Notes: generated by a model not told the origin, from the letters alone. A stretch of DNA of 36,584 bases from Flavobacteriales bacterium (GCA_016763645.1 JAESTK010000035.1:1-36584), one strand, 5' to 3'. Shown: positions 19,572 through 29,597, counted from the stretch's first letter. A program made the numbers and translations.

Positions 19572-19579
19572 TATGTTTG
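19572..19579 (+). promoter_or_regulatory. Possible Bacteroidota -7 element TATGTTTG upstream of rpoD
   Basis: TAnnTTTG match about 34 nt before the rpoD ATG. Confidence 0.4.
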
Positions 19580-19612
19580 TTTCCAGTGATTAATTAAAAT
19601 TAAAGAGAAGAT

Positions 19613-20476
19613 ATGAGACAGCTAAAAATAACCAAATCGATTACCAATAGAGAAACGTTATCATTAGACAAATATTTATCAGATATTAGTAGAGAAGTTT
19701 TAATTACAGCTGAAGATGAGGTTAGATTAGCCCAAAAAATTCGCGAGGGAGATCAGCTTGCCTTAGATGAATTAGTAAGAGCAAATTTGAGATTTGTGGT
19801 ATCCGTTTCTAAACAATATCAAAATCAAGGATTAACACTTCCAGATTTAATTAACGAAGGGAATTTAGGATTAATTAAAGCTGCTCAACGATTTGATGAA
19901 ACAAGGGGTTTTAAATTTATCTCTTATGCAGTTTGGTGGATTCGCCAATCAATTTTACAAGCTATTGCAGAACAAGCAAGAATTGTTAGGTTACCGCTAA
20001 ACCAAGTAGGTTCGCTAAATAAGATAAACAAAACTTTTGCTAAGCTAGAGCAACAATTCGAAAGACCACCAAGTGCTGAAGAAATTGCTGAAGAGCTTGA
20101 TTTACCTGATTTTAAGGTGAAAGATTCACAAAAAATTTCTGGGCGCCACGTGTCTGTCGATGCTCCACTTAAAGATGGTGAAGATTACAACTTGTTAGAC
20201 ATTTTATCTAGTAACGACTCTCCATCAGCAGATTTTGAGTTAATGAAAGATTCTCTTCGTAAAGAGATCGAAAGATCATTAGCTACCTTATCGGAAAGAG
20301 AAAGTGAAATTGTTAAATTATTTTACGGCATTATGCAACCTCACAGCTTCACACTTGATGAAATTGCTGACGAATTTAACTTAACAAGAGAACGTGTTAG
20401 GCAAATTAAAGAAAAAGCAATCAGAAGATTACGACACACCTCAAGAAGCAAATTACTTAAATCATATTTAGGGTAA
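19613..20476 (+). CDS. rpoD: Primary RNA polymerase sigma factor (RpoD/SigA, short Bacteroidota form)
   Basis: [88 protein letters not shown]. Confidence 0.95.
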   Translation: MRQLKITKSITNRETLSLDKYLSDISREVLITAEDEVRLAQKIREGDQLALDELVRANLRFVVSVSKQYQNQGLTLPDLINEGNLGLIKAAQRFDETRGFKFISYAVWWIRQSILQAIAEQARIVRLPLNQVGSLNKINKTFAKLEQQFERPPSAEEIAEELDLPDFKVKDSQKISGRHVSVDAPLKDGEDYNLLDILSSNDSPSADFELMKDSLRKEIERSLATLSERESEIVKLFYGIMQPHSFTLDEIADEFNLTRERVRQIKEKAIRRLRHTSRSKLLKSYLG

Positions 20477-20496
20477 CAGCTTACAATTTCTCATAA

Positions 20497-21957
20497 ATGG
20501 ACGTATTGGATGGAAAAATCGGCTATGAAGCCGAGTTGAATAATTGGGTAAATAAAGAGAAATCAGCAGTAGCTTTATTAAACGCAGTTGGGTCGCTCAT
20601 GTACAACGATGGCGTTGAGTTAGTTTTCTTCAGAAATCATATAGTTGATGTTAACGTTACAGAAATGCTTCAGCTTTTCGACTACTCTAAAAACGTAGTT
20701 CACAACGACATTGATGTGCATACAACCGCAACAGTGGCAAAAGCATTGCTTGACATTGATTTAGCCCCTTCGAAAATTGACATCGGAAAATTAGCTTCAG
20801 AATACCTTGCCGAAAAAGATTCTGTTAATTCTATTGGAGAATTTATCTCTCTTAAATTAGGAGGGTTTATGGGGCAAGATAAGCACACGTTTCAACCCCA
20901 AGATGTAGTTTTGTATGGCTTCGGACGTATCGGAAGACTTGCAGCGAGAGAATTAATTAAACAAGCTGGAAAAGGTCAGCAATTACGCTTACGAGCTATC
21001 GTTACCCGAAACACCTCTGATTCTCAAATAATTAAACGTGCTGCCTTACTAAGAAACGATTCGGTTCACGGTGCTTTTAGTGGTTCTGCTGTCGAAGATT
21101 TAAAAAACAAAGCGCTAATCATTAATGGGCAAATCGTTAAAATGATTGAAGCTAAAAACCCTGAAGATATCGACTATACTAAGTACGGCATCAGCAATGC
21201 TTTAATTATTGACAACACAGGCGTGTTTAAAGACAAAGAGGCATTGAGTCGTCATTTAAAAGGCAAGGGCGTTTCTAAAGTTTTACTAACTGCCCCTGGT
21301 GGAGAAATTCCTAACATCGTTTACGGAATTAACCACAAGGAATTAGACTTGGACGGAACAGATATTTATTCTGCAGCCTCTTGTACTACTAACGCAATTA
21401 GCCCTATCCTAAAAATTATTGAAGATAATTTCGGTGTAGAAAAAGGGCATATTGAAACTGTTCATGCCTACACCAACGACCAGAATCTTTTAGATAATAT
21501 GCACAAAAAAGAACGTAGAGGTCGTTCTGCTGCGATTAATATGGTAATAACATCTACCGGAGCAGGTAAAGCTGTTACTAAAGTAATACCCTCTTTTAAA
21601 GATAAGTTAACTGCAAATGCTGTTCGTGTTCCAACACCCAATGGTTCGTTGGCTATTATGAATTTGAATCTAAATAAAGAAACAACTCTCGAAGAGTTCA
21701 ATAACACCATTCGAAAAGCGGCTTTAAATGGAGATTTAGTTAATCAAATTAATTACCAAATTGACCCTGAACTGGTTTCTAATGATATAATAGGAAATAC
21801 ATGTTGCTCGGTTTACGATAGTAAAGCTACAATTGTATCAAAAGATGGTAAAAATGTTGTTGTTTATGTCTGGTATGACAATGAATTTGGCTACACAAAA
21901 CAAGTAATTCGTTTAGCAAAACACATCGCAAAAGTTAGAAGGTTAATTTATTACTAA
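20497..21957 (+). CDS. gap: Glyceraldehyde-3-phosphate dehydrogenase, long N-terminally extended form
   Basis: LYGFGRIGRLAARELI, SAASCTTNAISPILKII, AYTNDQNLLDNMHKKERRGRSAAINMVITSTGAGKAV, WYDNEFGYTKQV. Confidence 0.95.
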   Translation: MDVLDGKIGYEAELNNWVNKEKSAVALLNAVGSLMYNDGVELVFFRNHIVDVNVTEMLQLFDYSKNVVHNDIDVHTTATVAKALLDIDLAPSKIDIGKLASEYLAEKDSVNSIGEFISLKLGGFMGQDKHTFQPQDVVLYGFGRIGRLAARELIKQAGKGQQLRLRAIVTRNTSDSQIIKRAALLRNDSVHGAFSGSAVEDLKNKALIINGQIVKMIEAKNPEDIDYTKYGISNALIIDNTGVFKDKEALSRHLKGKGVSKVLLTAPGGEIPNIVYGINHKELDLDGTDIYSAASCTTNAISPILKIIEDNFGVEKGHIETVHAYTNDQNLLDNMHKKERRGRSAAINMVITSTGAGKAVTKVIPSFKDKLTANAVRVPTPNGSLAIMNLNLNKETTLEEFNNTIRKAALNGDLVNQINYQIDPELVSNDIIGNTCCSVYDSKATIVSKDGKNVVVYVWYDNEFGYTKQVIRLAKHIAKVRRLIYY

Positions 21958-21999
21958 TAAGCTAAAAACCTGAGTTCGATTCTTAATTAGCTTATTTTT
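21956..21999 (+). terminator. Possible terminator for gap: AATAAGCTAA...TTAGCTTATT followed by a T run
   Basis: 10-bp inverted repeat 21956-21965/21987-21996 then TTT; the 3' arm lies inside the MITE-like element. Confidence 0.4.
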
Positions 22000-22192
22000 A
22001 ATTAGTTACACTTTATCAATCCCTCCGTTCGAGAATACTCGAAGTCTTTTCTAAGGGAGAATTCCCTCTTGGAGACTCCGAATATATTCGGACTGGTTAA
22101 GGAGATTGACCAAGTGCTTTTCGACACGAATGCACATTAAAAGCACTGTAAACCAGCTACTTACTTGCTTCCGTGATTAATCGAACTCAGGT
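21968..22192. mobile_element. Putative 225-bp MITE-like element
   Basis: 14-bp perfect terminal inverted repeats (ACCTGAGTTCGATT at 21968; AATCGAACTCAGGT ending 22192), flanking TAAAA on both sides (21963-21967, 22193-22197) as putative TSD, several internal hairpins, no plausible CDS. Confidence 0.55.
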
Positions 22193-22236
22193 TAAAAGGA
22201 CTATAATAAAGAGATTCCTGGGAAACTTAGACTTTT

Positions 22237-23037
22237 TTATTTCTTACCGTCTATACCTGGACGGTAAAAAACATCTTTCTTTTTCTGTTCGTCTTCTTTT
22301 TCCTTTTTCCGTTGTTGCCTTGTTTTTCTTTTCACTGGCTCTTCATGAAAATAATATCGTAAATCGAGAGTAAGATAATTGCCTGTCAGCATGGTTTCTG
22401 TTTTATCGGCATAAGTATCCGTCATATAACCAACTGTTGCTAAGTACATTGGCAAAAATGGCCGATGAAAAGACCCTCCAATATACCAGATGCCTTTTTC
22501 TGTTGTTCTATACTCCCATCCAATATTGGCAATTAACGCTGGTTGGTAGACCAACTGACGCCTTGTATATACATAATACTCAGTAGCATCCCCAAAATCG
22601 TTAGCATATCGTGGGTACATATCTACAGAGGCTCCAAAAGCTGTGTTCATAAATACCTTGTCTCCTAAGCGTATATTAAGTACTGCAATTAACGGTATTT
22701 CATATCCAAAAATAGCAAATTCTAAATCTTCATTAAACTGTGCGTCATCATCAATTATATTGACATTGAAATTTCTCTTTGTGTAGTTTATACCCGTTTC
22801 TATCGTCCAGTTTTGGGTAATGCCCATCCTTACTATCATTCCAAACGAATACCCAACTTTTTGAGACATTTCTAATTTTAGGTTCTCTCTCTCAGATGTA
22901 ATTGAAACGTCTCCAGCTCGTAATAAATTACTTGGGATTATTGGCTTAATCATTAAGCCAAAAGTTGTTACGTTTTCCTGCGCGTTGGCAAAAGAACAAC
23001 AAATCAAAAACACAATTATTATGCAGTTTTTATTCAA
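22237..23037 (-). CDS. Outer-membrane beta-barrel protein
   Basis: Signal peptide, alternating beta-strand pattern (WTIETGINYTKRNF), last strand LTLDLRYYF followed by a basic tail. Confidence 0.65.
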   Translation of the reverse strand: MNKNCIIIVFLICCSFANAQENVTTFGLMIKPIIPSNLLRAGDVSITSERENLKLEMSQKVGYSFGMIVRMGITQNWTIETGINYTKRNFNVNIIDDDAQFNEDLEFAIFGYEIPLIAVLNIRLGDKVFMNTAFGASVDMYPRYANDFGDATEYYVYTRRQLVYQPALIANIGWEYRTTEKGIWYIGGSFHRPFLPMYLATVGYMTDTYADKTETMLTGNYLTLDLRYYFHEEPVKRKTRQQRKKEKEDEQKKKDVFYRPGIDGKK

Positions 23038-23880
23038 CTACGACTTGGTTTCGTTAAAAATATGAACATCTCTTTGAGGAAACGGAATGGTAATTTTCGC
23101 ATCATCAAGTGCAAGTTTACTTGCTTCTTGTACTTCGAAATGAACATCCCAATAATCAGCTGGTAAACTATATGAACGAATTGCCAAATTTATAGAGCTA
23201 TCAGCTAGCTCAAGAACTCCAACAAAAGGTGCTGGATCTGATAAAATTTTATCATTTTTCAACATAACGTCCAACAGCACTTCTTTTGCCTTTTTTATAT
23301 TCGAATCATAGGAAACACCTATTGTTACATCAATTCTAATTTTTCCTTCTTTACTGTAATTAGTGATATTTCCATTCATTATCGAACCATTGGGGATAAT
23401 AATTGTCTTATTGTCTAGGCTGGTTAATACAGTAGTAAATATCTGAATTTCTTTAACTTTTCCTGATTCACCTTGAGTATCAATAAAATCGCCAACTTGA
23501 TATGGTTTGAACAGCAAACAAAGAACTCCTCCTGCCAAATTAGCCAAAGTGCCTTGTAGCGCATGACCAATAGCCAAACTAGCCGCGCCTAGAACCGCGA
23601 CAAACGAGGTTGTTTCTATACCCAACATCGAAGCGACACTTACGAAAAGTAGAATCTTAAGCGTCCAACTCACAATACCTAACGTAAATGGACGAAGGGT
23701 AATGTCTAAATGTCCTTTTTCAAAAGACTTTTTAATTAGCTTGTTAATGAACTTAATAACTCTTAAACCCACAAATAAGGTAAGAAGAGCTAATAAAAAG
23801 TGTGGTCCAATATCTACAACAACATAAATTGCCCTTGTCGCTAGTATTTCTAATTTATCGACACTTATTTCTAAAATCAT
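23038..23880 (-). CDS. mscS: Small-conductance mechanosensitive channel (MscS family)
   Basis: Gly/Ala-rich pore helix (VAVLGAASLAIGHALQGTLANLAGGVLCLLFKPYQVGDFID) and beta domain IIIPNGSIMNGNITNYS. Confidence 0.92.
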   Translation of the reverse strand: MILEISVDKLEILATRAIYVVVDIGPHFLLALLTLFVGLRVIKFINKLIKKSFEKGHLDITLRPFTLGIVSWTLKILLFVSVASMLGIETTSFVAVLGAASLAIGHALQGTLANLAGGVLCLLFKPYQVGDFIDTQGESGKVKEIQIFTTVLTSLDNKTIIIPNGSIMNGNITNYSKEGKIRIDVTIGVSYDSNIKKAKEVLLDVMLKNDKILSDPAPFVGVLELADSSINLAIRSYSLPADYWDVHFEVQEASKLALDDAKITIPFPQRDVHIFNETKS

Positions 23881-23954
23881 GCAACAAATATACCTATGAT
23901 ACGCTATTCAGCACAAAAACCCGAATCAATTTATCTAACGGTTGTTTTTAATGG

Positions 23955-24287
23955 CTATCCGCTCAAAAAAAAGCCCACAATGGCCGATCCCAAAAGAATC
24001 ACAGTAAAGGTGTAAATGACCGAACGAACAATTTTATTGGATATTAGAGGTTTTCGATACTTTCCTATCGCGATATAATTAAGTTTTGTCGTTTGGTTTT
24101 CATCTTTATTTTTTACGACAACGATGTATAGTAAACCGTAAGTATTTTCAGTTTCATCAGCCTCGTAAAACAAATTTTGTTCAGCTAATAATTTCTGAAA
24201 AGTTGAAGATTCTTCAATCGATTTAAATTTATAGACGGTATAAAGTGGATTGGTAGGGTGTTCAGAGAAATTGGTGATATTGAACAT
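23955..24287 (-). CDS. Hypothetical protein with one C-terminal TM helix
   Basis: 110 aa, IVRSVIYTFTVILLGSAIVGFFLSG; overlaps the end of the upstream peptidase gene. Confidence 0.6.
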   Translation of the reverse strand: MFNITNFSEHPTNPLYTVYKFKSIEESSTFQKLLAEQNLFYEADETENTYGLLYIVVVKNKDENQTTKLNYIAIGKYRKPLISNKIVRSVIYTFTVILLGSAIVGFFLSG

Positions 24288-25426
24288 TAAATTACTCGTA
24301 GCGATTGTCCGACAATTAAATAGCGGTTACGGTTAATTCCGTTTAATTCAACTAATTTATTGGTTGTGATACCAAAACGCTTTGCTATTTCGAATAAGTT
24401 ATCTCCTTTTTCTACAATGTAAAACTTCGTTCCTTTTGGGAAAGCAGCATAACCGTACTTTGTCTTTTTTAAAACAAGAGTGTCGCTTACCAAAGTTCCT
24501 TCTTCATAGTCAATAAACGCTAATGGGTTTATAGGCATTCCCTTAAACCTACACTCGAAGTGCAGATGACTGCCTGTTGAATGTCCTGAACTTCCTCCAA
24601 GTCCAATCAAATCGCCTGCTTTTACCGTGTCTCCAGGTTCAACCTTAAAGCGGTGAAGATGTGCATATAGTGTCTCTAACCCATTGTAATGACGAACCAC
24701 AACAACTCTACCATATCCACCATAATATTTCGCTACACGAATCATTCCTGGAAAAGCAGTACGCACCGTATCCCATACTTCTAAATCCATGTCAATTCCT
24801 TTATGAGGTCTTCCTTCTCGCCATCCAAACTTAGAGGTAAGGGTGTTAATTACGGGCATTTCAAACCCATCAGATTTACCTCGTCCGGACAATATTAATT
24901 CAATTATGGTATCATTAGCTGATAAGCCAACGCTATAAGGGTGTGGGATCTCGGTGTTCCAGGCTTGGTAGAAATGGTTGGCTGGGTAAAATGATGTGTC
25001 TCCCTGAATTATTATGTCTTCAGGATATGTTGGATTTGAAGCCACATATAAATTAATTTGATTAATTAGCGCATAAGGTATTTTTTTAGCACCGAAAAGA
25101 GAATCGATTAGATTAAAGACTTGTTCTCTTTTCATATGCTTTATGCTAAGAAAAAGGTCAATTTCTTCAATAATGCCTCTGGGTGCATTTCTATAGCACT
25201 TTAATGAATCTCGATATTCGATTATACTTAGTTCATCAAAATTTTCTAGCGAGTCTAACAGAAACTTAGAACCATACATCACAAAAGCAGGTATGGTGTC
25301 CTTTATATCATCTTTTAAAGCCAATGATTTACCATCCCCTTCACCTACTCCAAAAACTAAAGTTTGGGTAAATATAAAACAGGTAACTAAGCTAATTCGT
25401 ATGTGAACTCTTAAGCAAAAAAACAT
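24287..25426 (-). CDS. M23 peptidoglycan endopeptidase with C-terminal LysM
   Basis: GWREGRPHKGIDMDLEVWDTV, GLGGSSGHSTGSHLHFECRFKG (LytM/M23) and FYIVEKGDNLFEIAKRFGITTNKLVELNGI (LysM). Confidence 0.93.
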   Translation of the reverse strand: MFFCLRVHIRISLVTCFIFTQTLVFGVGEGDGKSLALKDDIKDTIPAFVMYGSKFLLDSLENFDELSIIEYRDSLKCYRNAPRGIIEEIDLFLSIKHMKREQVFNLIDSLFGAKKIPYALINQINLYVASNPTYPEDIIIQGDTSFYPANHFYQAWNTEIPHPYSVGLSANDTIIELILSGRGKSDGFEMPVINTLTSKFGWREGRPHKGIDMDLEVWDTVRTAFPGMIRVAKYYGGYGRVVVVRHYNGLETLYAHLHRFKVEPGDTVKAGDLIGLGGSSGHSTGSHLHFECRFKGMPINPLAFIDYEEGTLVSDTLVLKKTKYGYAAFPKGTKFYIVEKGDNLFEIAKRFGITTNKLVELNGINRNRYLIVGQSLRVI

Positions 25427-25510
25427 GAGAAAACAGTAATACGCCCTTTTTATTAAAGGGTTACAAAGCTATTGTTACTTATTACTTAAACCAAATGTTT
25501 AGGCATAAAA

Positions 25511-25540
25511 AAGCCCTTTCGCTACAGCAAAAGGGCCTTT
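25511..25540 (-). terminator. Rho-independent terminator for the minus-strand lipoprotein gene
   Basis: Minus strand GGCCCTTTTGCTGTAGCGAAAGGGCTTTTTT: strong GC stem plus T run. Confidence 0.75.
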
Positions 25541-25562
25541 ACAATTTTAATTAGACCAGTCT

Positions 25563-26285
25563 TTAGTGACTTAAGTCCATTGTGTAAGTCGTAGATACTG
25601 CCTCTGTATCAGTTCCTGCACCATCCCAAGAAGGGTCAGTAGTATCTAATGATTCAGTTCTAGTTAATTTCATGATCTCTTTGTCTAATTCAGTAACTGT
25701 CCATACTTGAACACCGCCATCAATTTCAAAAACAATAGAAGCTCTGTCATCTGTGTTATTACCCCAGTACCATAATCCTGAAATAGTGTATGAGCTTGTA
25801 TTGTCAGAAACATAAGTATAAGTTCCATCACAAGTTAAACCTGCAACACCCCAACCAGATGTATCACATACATTTGTAGGCGAAGTAGTAACAGACTGAG
25901 AATTTAACTGATCTGATACAGAATAAGTCATAGTACCATCTTCATTAAGAGTGATATCTATAGATCTAGTAAATACTCCTGAAGTAGTCGTAATAACCGT
26001 TTCTCCGTTTGTACTAACCTCTGTGTTTTTTTCTTCACTAGAAGCTAAAGACACTGTTTCTGTCCACGTAGAGGTTTCAGTTCCTTTTTGGTCATCAGTA
26101 CTTCCGTCAGCATCGTGATCCCAATACACAGCATCGATACTGCTACCAGAAGTAGATTCAGAATATGCACTAGCACTCCAATCTCCTACTACTCTTTTAT
26201 TCGTTTTACTCTTTTTACAAGATGTAATTGTTCCTCCTACTAAGGCAAGAGCTAAAAATCCGATTAAAACTTTTTTAGTTTTCAT
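25563..26285 (-). CDS. Lipoprotein, lipocalin-like, Ser/Thr-rich
   Basis: Lipobox LVGGTITSC, VVGDWSASAY, putative D-rich loop DHDADGSTDDQ. Confidence 0.65.
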   Translation of the reverse strand: MKTKKVLIGFLALALVGGTITSCKKSKTNKRVVGDWSASAYSESTSGSSIDAVYWDHDADGSTDDQKGTETSTWTETVSLASSEEKNTEVSTNGETVITTTSGVFTRSIDITLNEDGTMTYSVSDQLNSQSVTTSPTNVCDTSGWGVAGLTCDGTYTYVSDNTSSYTISGLWYWGNNTDDRASIVFEIDGGVQVWTVTELDKEIMKLTRTESLDTTDPSWDGAGTDTEAVSTTYTMDLSH

Positions 26286-26435
26286 AAAAATTTAATTTAG
26301 TTAATTTGTTATTTAGTTTCTTTTATTAAAATTACGGCAAAACTATATAAAATAATCTTTCATCGTCAAATTATTTTATTTCAAAGCACTTTTTCACGTT
26401 GTTATCGACATGTAAACCATTGAAGAGATTGGCAT

Positions 26436-27041
26436 TTAACTATCTTCCTTATTCAATTTTATTTTCCCTGTTTCTATAATAGTGCCATTTGATGTCGCAA
26501 TTTCTCTATTGTAAATTAAGATTAGTTCAGTGTCTGATAATCTATCTATATTGTAGATAAACCCCCCATTTTGTCCTGTAATTGAAGTAGTATTAACATT
26601 TACGGCCATATTGGAACAGGTTTTTTCAAGCTTACTGCTTAGCAACAATAATTGCGATTTTGTTTTGGTGTTACTCGCACCACCAGTAAAATTCCACAGT
26701 CCCGTTTCTGTGTTATTGCAATTCACCCCTGCCAAAGTTGAATCTATATAGTTCTCTGAGTAAATGGTTGTGGTAGAGAAAATATATTCTCCTGTTGATG
26801 TAAACTGCATATTAATTGAATAACCCAATTTGTCAATTACCGCTGTATCGCTAATCTCTACGTTAACTCCATCAAATACCAATGTTGTGTCATTTTTTGT
26901 CCATTCTGCAGATTCTGCTACCCAACTACCTGTTAACCTAGCTTTTCTTGATTTTAATGAGAATGATGGGTCGTTTTCTCCTTTTTTGCAACCGAGTAAG
27001 AGAGTTATCGCAAAAGCAAATAATAATGTTCTTGATATCAT
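26436..27041 (-). CDS. Lipoprotein, lipocalin-like
   Basis: Lipobox ITLLLGC, LTGSWVAESAEW; overlaps the upstream OMP gene. Confidence 0.65.
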   Translation of the reverse strand: MISRTLLFAFAITLLLGCKKGENDPSFSLKSRKARLTGSWVAESAEWTKNDTTLVFDGVNVEISDTAVIDKLGYSINMQFTSTGEYIFSTTTIYSENYIDSTLAGVNCNNTETGLWNFTGGASNTKTKSQLLLLSSKLEKTCSNMAVNVNTTSITGQNGGFIYNIDRLSDTELILIYNREIATSNGTIIETGKIKLNKEDS

Positions 27042-27832
27042 GATTTGGGTTTTCCAAAAAAGTAGGACAGAGTAATTCCAACATTAGAATTTACGCCCAA
27101 ATTAGAAACAGTAGTAAGAAATGCTCCCTGCTGTTTACTTGTTGTGCTATTACCATTTACGGGAGTTACTGTCGAAATTTGAGTCCAATTTCCTCCAGTT
27201 CTAAAAACATTGTAGCCCCACCTATATTCGGCACCTATACTTAGTCGTTCGCTAATAAAGTAATTGAAGCCCGTTATTAAGTTAATACCAAACAGAAAAC
27301 CGCCATCTTGAGTCCCACTAACTTCGTATTGATCTGTACCTGATGATGTACCCGAAGTATCGGTAATCAACGTAATACCTTTCATTCTAGCTTGTCCTAC
27401 CTTTCCTATGCTTACGTTAGCGCCCACGTATGGGTCTAATCGTTCGGAAGCATACATATGTTTTTCAAAGCCTGGCGAAATATAAAAATCTGTTCGAGAA
27501 TAGGTGGAATCCCACTCTACCAAAGTTGTACTGACGCTGTCTACAGATTGATATTTTTCATTAACAGAAGTGAGCCCTAAACCAAGACGAAAAACAACAT
27601 CATCTTTTACGTAATACCTCATAAACAAGGAATTATTACCAAACCCATCGGTAAAGTTATTTAACTGGAAATTAGTGACATTTGCTTGCATATTAAATGA
27701 AAAACCAACATCTCCATTCATTGGTTTATACAAACTTGGCGATACAACACTTAGTGTAGAGTCTTGACTAATTGCCAACTGAACGAAAAAGACAGCTAAT
27801 ACGAGTGCAAATATTTTCTTCATAATTTTCAA
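27038..27832 (-). CDS. Outer-membrane beta-barrel protein
   Basis: Signal peptide ending LAISQ, barrel-like strands, terminal strand VGITLSYFFGKPKS. Confidence 0.7.
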   Translation of the reverse strand: MKIMKKIFALVLAVFFVQLAISQDSTLSVVSPSLYKPMNGDVGFSFNMQANVTNFQLNNFTDGFGNNSLFMRYYVKDDVVFRLGLGLTSVNEKYQSVDSVSTTLVEWDSTYSRTDFYISPGFEKHMYASERLDPYVGANVSIGKVGQARMKGITLITDTSGTSSGTDQYEVSGTQDGGFLFGINLITGFNYFISERLSIGAEYRWGYNVFRTGGNWTQISTVTPVNGNSTTSKQQGAFLTTVSNLGVNSNVGITLSYFFGKPKS

Positions 27833-27866
27833 ATCGACTTAACGGAGACAAAATACTAATATTGCA

Positions 27867-28520
27867 TCAACCGTTGTATTCTTTATTGGTTAACATCGGT
27901 ACAAATTTAAACTCTTCTAACACTTTTTGCTCAAAGTCGAGTTCAGAAATTCGTTTAACTACGTTCATTTTCTGCACTCCTCCCTCACCTACCGGAATTA
28001 CCATTGTACCGCCAATCAACAATTGCGATTTTAAATCTTCGGGAACAAACGGAGCTCCAGCGGTAACTATTATTTTATCGAACGGTGCATAATTGGGTAG
28101 CCCTTTGTAACCATCTCCATAAAAAAACTTAGGTCGATAACCGATTGATGGTAAAAACTGTTTTGTTTTATCGAACAGCGTTTTTTGTCTTTCAATTGTA
28201 AAAACTTTAACCCCCATCTTTACCAATACTGCAGTTTGATAACCTGACCCTGTACCTATTTCAAGTACTTTTTGACCCTTCTGTAAATTTAGTAAAGCGG
28301 TTTGAAATGCAACGGTATATGGCTGTGAAATGGTTTGTTGAGCTCCTATAGGAAATGCAACATCATCGTATGCGTATGGTAAAAAAGTATTATCATGGAT
28401 AAAATAATGCCGCGGAATTTCTTGAATTACCGACAGCACTTTTTCATCTGAGATTCCTCTCTCTCGAATCTTCTCAACTAGCTTGTTTCGCAGTCCTTTA
28501 TGCTTATATGAGTCAATCAT
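27867..28520 (-). CDS. pcm: Protein-L-isoaspartate O-methyltransferase
   Basis: IGAQQTISQPYTVAFQTALL, VLEIGTGSGYQTAVLVKMG. Confidence 0.93.
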   Translation of the reverse strand: MIDSYKHKGLRNKLVEKIRERGISDEKVLSVIQEIPRHYFIHDNTFLPYAYDDVAFPIGAQQTISQPYTVAFQTALLNLQKGQKVLEIGTGSGYQTAVLVKMGVKVFTIERQKTLFDKTKQFLPSIGYRPKFFYGDGYKGLPNYAPFDKIIVTAGAPFVPEDLKSQLLIGGTMVIPVGEGGVQKMNVVKRISELDFEQKVLEEFKFVPMLTNKEYNG

Positions 28521-28628
28521 TTTTCGAGTTTGGAATGCGAAATTAACAATTTAACGTTGGAATCTATTTCAGAGACAAAACAAAACATTCCTTTACGACA
28601 ATACCTTTGGCATAATGAAAATCTGTAC

Positions 28629-29597
28629 ATGTTAAAGATAGGTGTTTTAGGTGGTGGCGAAATTAGCCATACTCATTTGTCTGTTCTTCAGGAGCTAAGT
28701 AACTTTGATGTTACTGGGTTTTACGCTCCAGACCAAAGCAATGCCGCAAAAATTTTATCAAAATTTAATGTGCCGCAGTTTACTGATATTGAAACGTTAA
28801 TTCAACATTCTGATGCAATTGATATTGCTTCATCAACAGTTCCTCATTATAAATGCGCTGAATTGACATTGAAAAATACTAAGCATTTATTTATTGAAAA
28901 TCCTGTTACTTCGACCATCGAAGAGGCTAGAAAGCTTTTAAATTTAACGCATGAAGCAGATGTGAAAGTTCAAATTGGAAATGTTGAACGCTTTAATCCT
29001 GCTTTTACCGCTATTGTTCCACTAATCGATCATCCTATTTGCATAGAGACCAACAGGATGTTAAAATTTGACGTCAATAAAAGCTTTCAATCTGTTGTAT
29101 TAGATTTAATGATACATGACATTGATTTAATCCTTTCACTCGTTGATTCAAATGTTAGAAAAGTCAACGCACACGGCCTTGCTTTAACCAATGGTTCGCC
29201 AGATTATGTACACGCTAGACTTGAGTTCGACAATGGTTGTGTTGCAACTTTATCGGCAAGTAGAATTTCCTTTAAGGACGACATTAATTTAACTGTATAT
29301 CAACGAGATTCAACCTACTTTGTCGACTTATTGAACAAAAAATGTGAGACACTTAATATAAAAGGCATCAAAAACTTAAAGGTTGATGCAAGTTCAATCA
29401 ATCCAAATGAGCTTTATTTTAATTATCCTACAATTAAGGAATCCAATATTATCAAAGAAGAATTAAATGGTTTTGCTAACGCAATAATGAACAACACCAA
29501 CACACCTGTAACGATAGAAGAAAGCTATCTAGCCATTGAAGTGGCAGATAGGATTCTTGAAAAACTAAAACTTAATCCCAACCTTATAGCCGATTAA
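28629..29597 (+). CDS. Gfo/Idh/MocA family oxidoreductase
   Basis: LKIGVLGGGEISHTHLSVL Rossmann motif, HLFIENPVTSTIEEA, LMIHDIDLILSLV; start moved to ATG at 28629. Confidence 0.9.
   Translation: MLKIGVLGGGEISHTHLSVLQELSNFDVTGFYAPDQSNAAKILSKFNVPQFTDIETLIQHSDAIDIASSTVPHYKCAELTLKNTKHLFIENPVTSTIEEARKLLNLTHEADVKVQIGNVERFNPAFTAIVPLIDHPICIETNRMLKFDVNKSFQSVVLDLMIHDIDLILSLVDSNVRKVNAHGLALTNGSPDYVHARLEFDNGCVATLSASRISFKDDINLTVYQRDSTYFVDLLNKKCETLNIKGIKNLKVDASSINPNELYFNYPTIKESNIIKEELNGFANAIMNNTNTPVTIEESYLAIEVADRILEKLKLNPNLIAD

Noticed and set aside
22028-22160. 6S RNA, tmRNA or cobalamin riboswitch assignment for the structured block
   Set aside because: No diagnostic conserved motifs recognised; terminal repeats with flanking TAAAA favour a mobile element.
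22173-22373. 66-aa plus-strand ORF starting inside the MITE-like element
   Set aside because: Begins in the terminal repeat and overlaps the 3' end of the better-supported OMP gene on the other strand.
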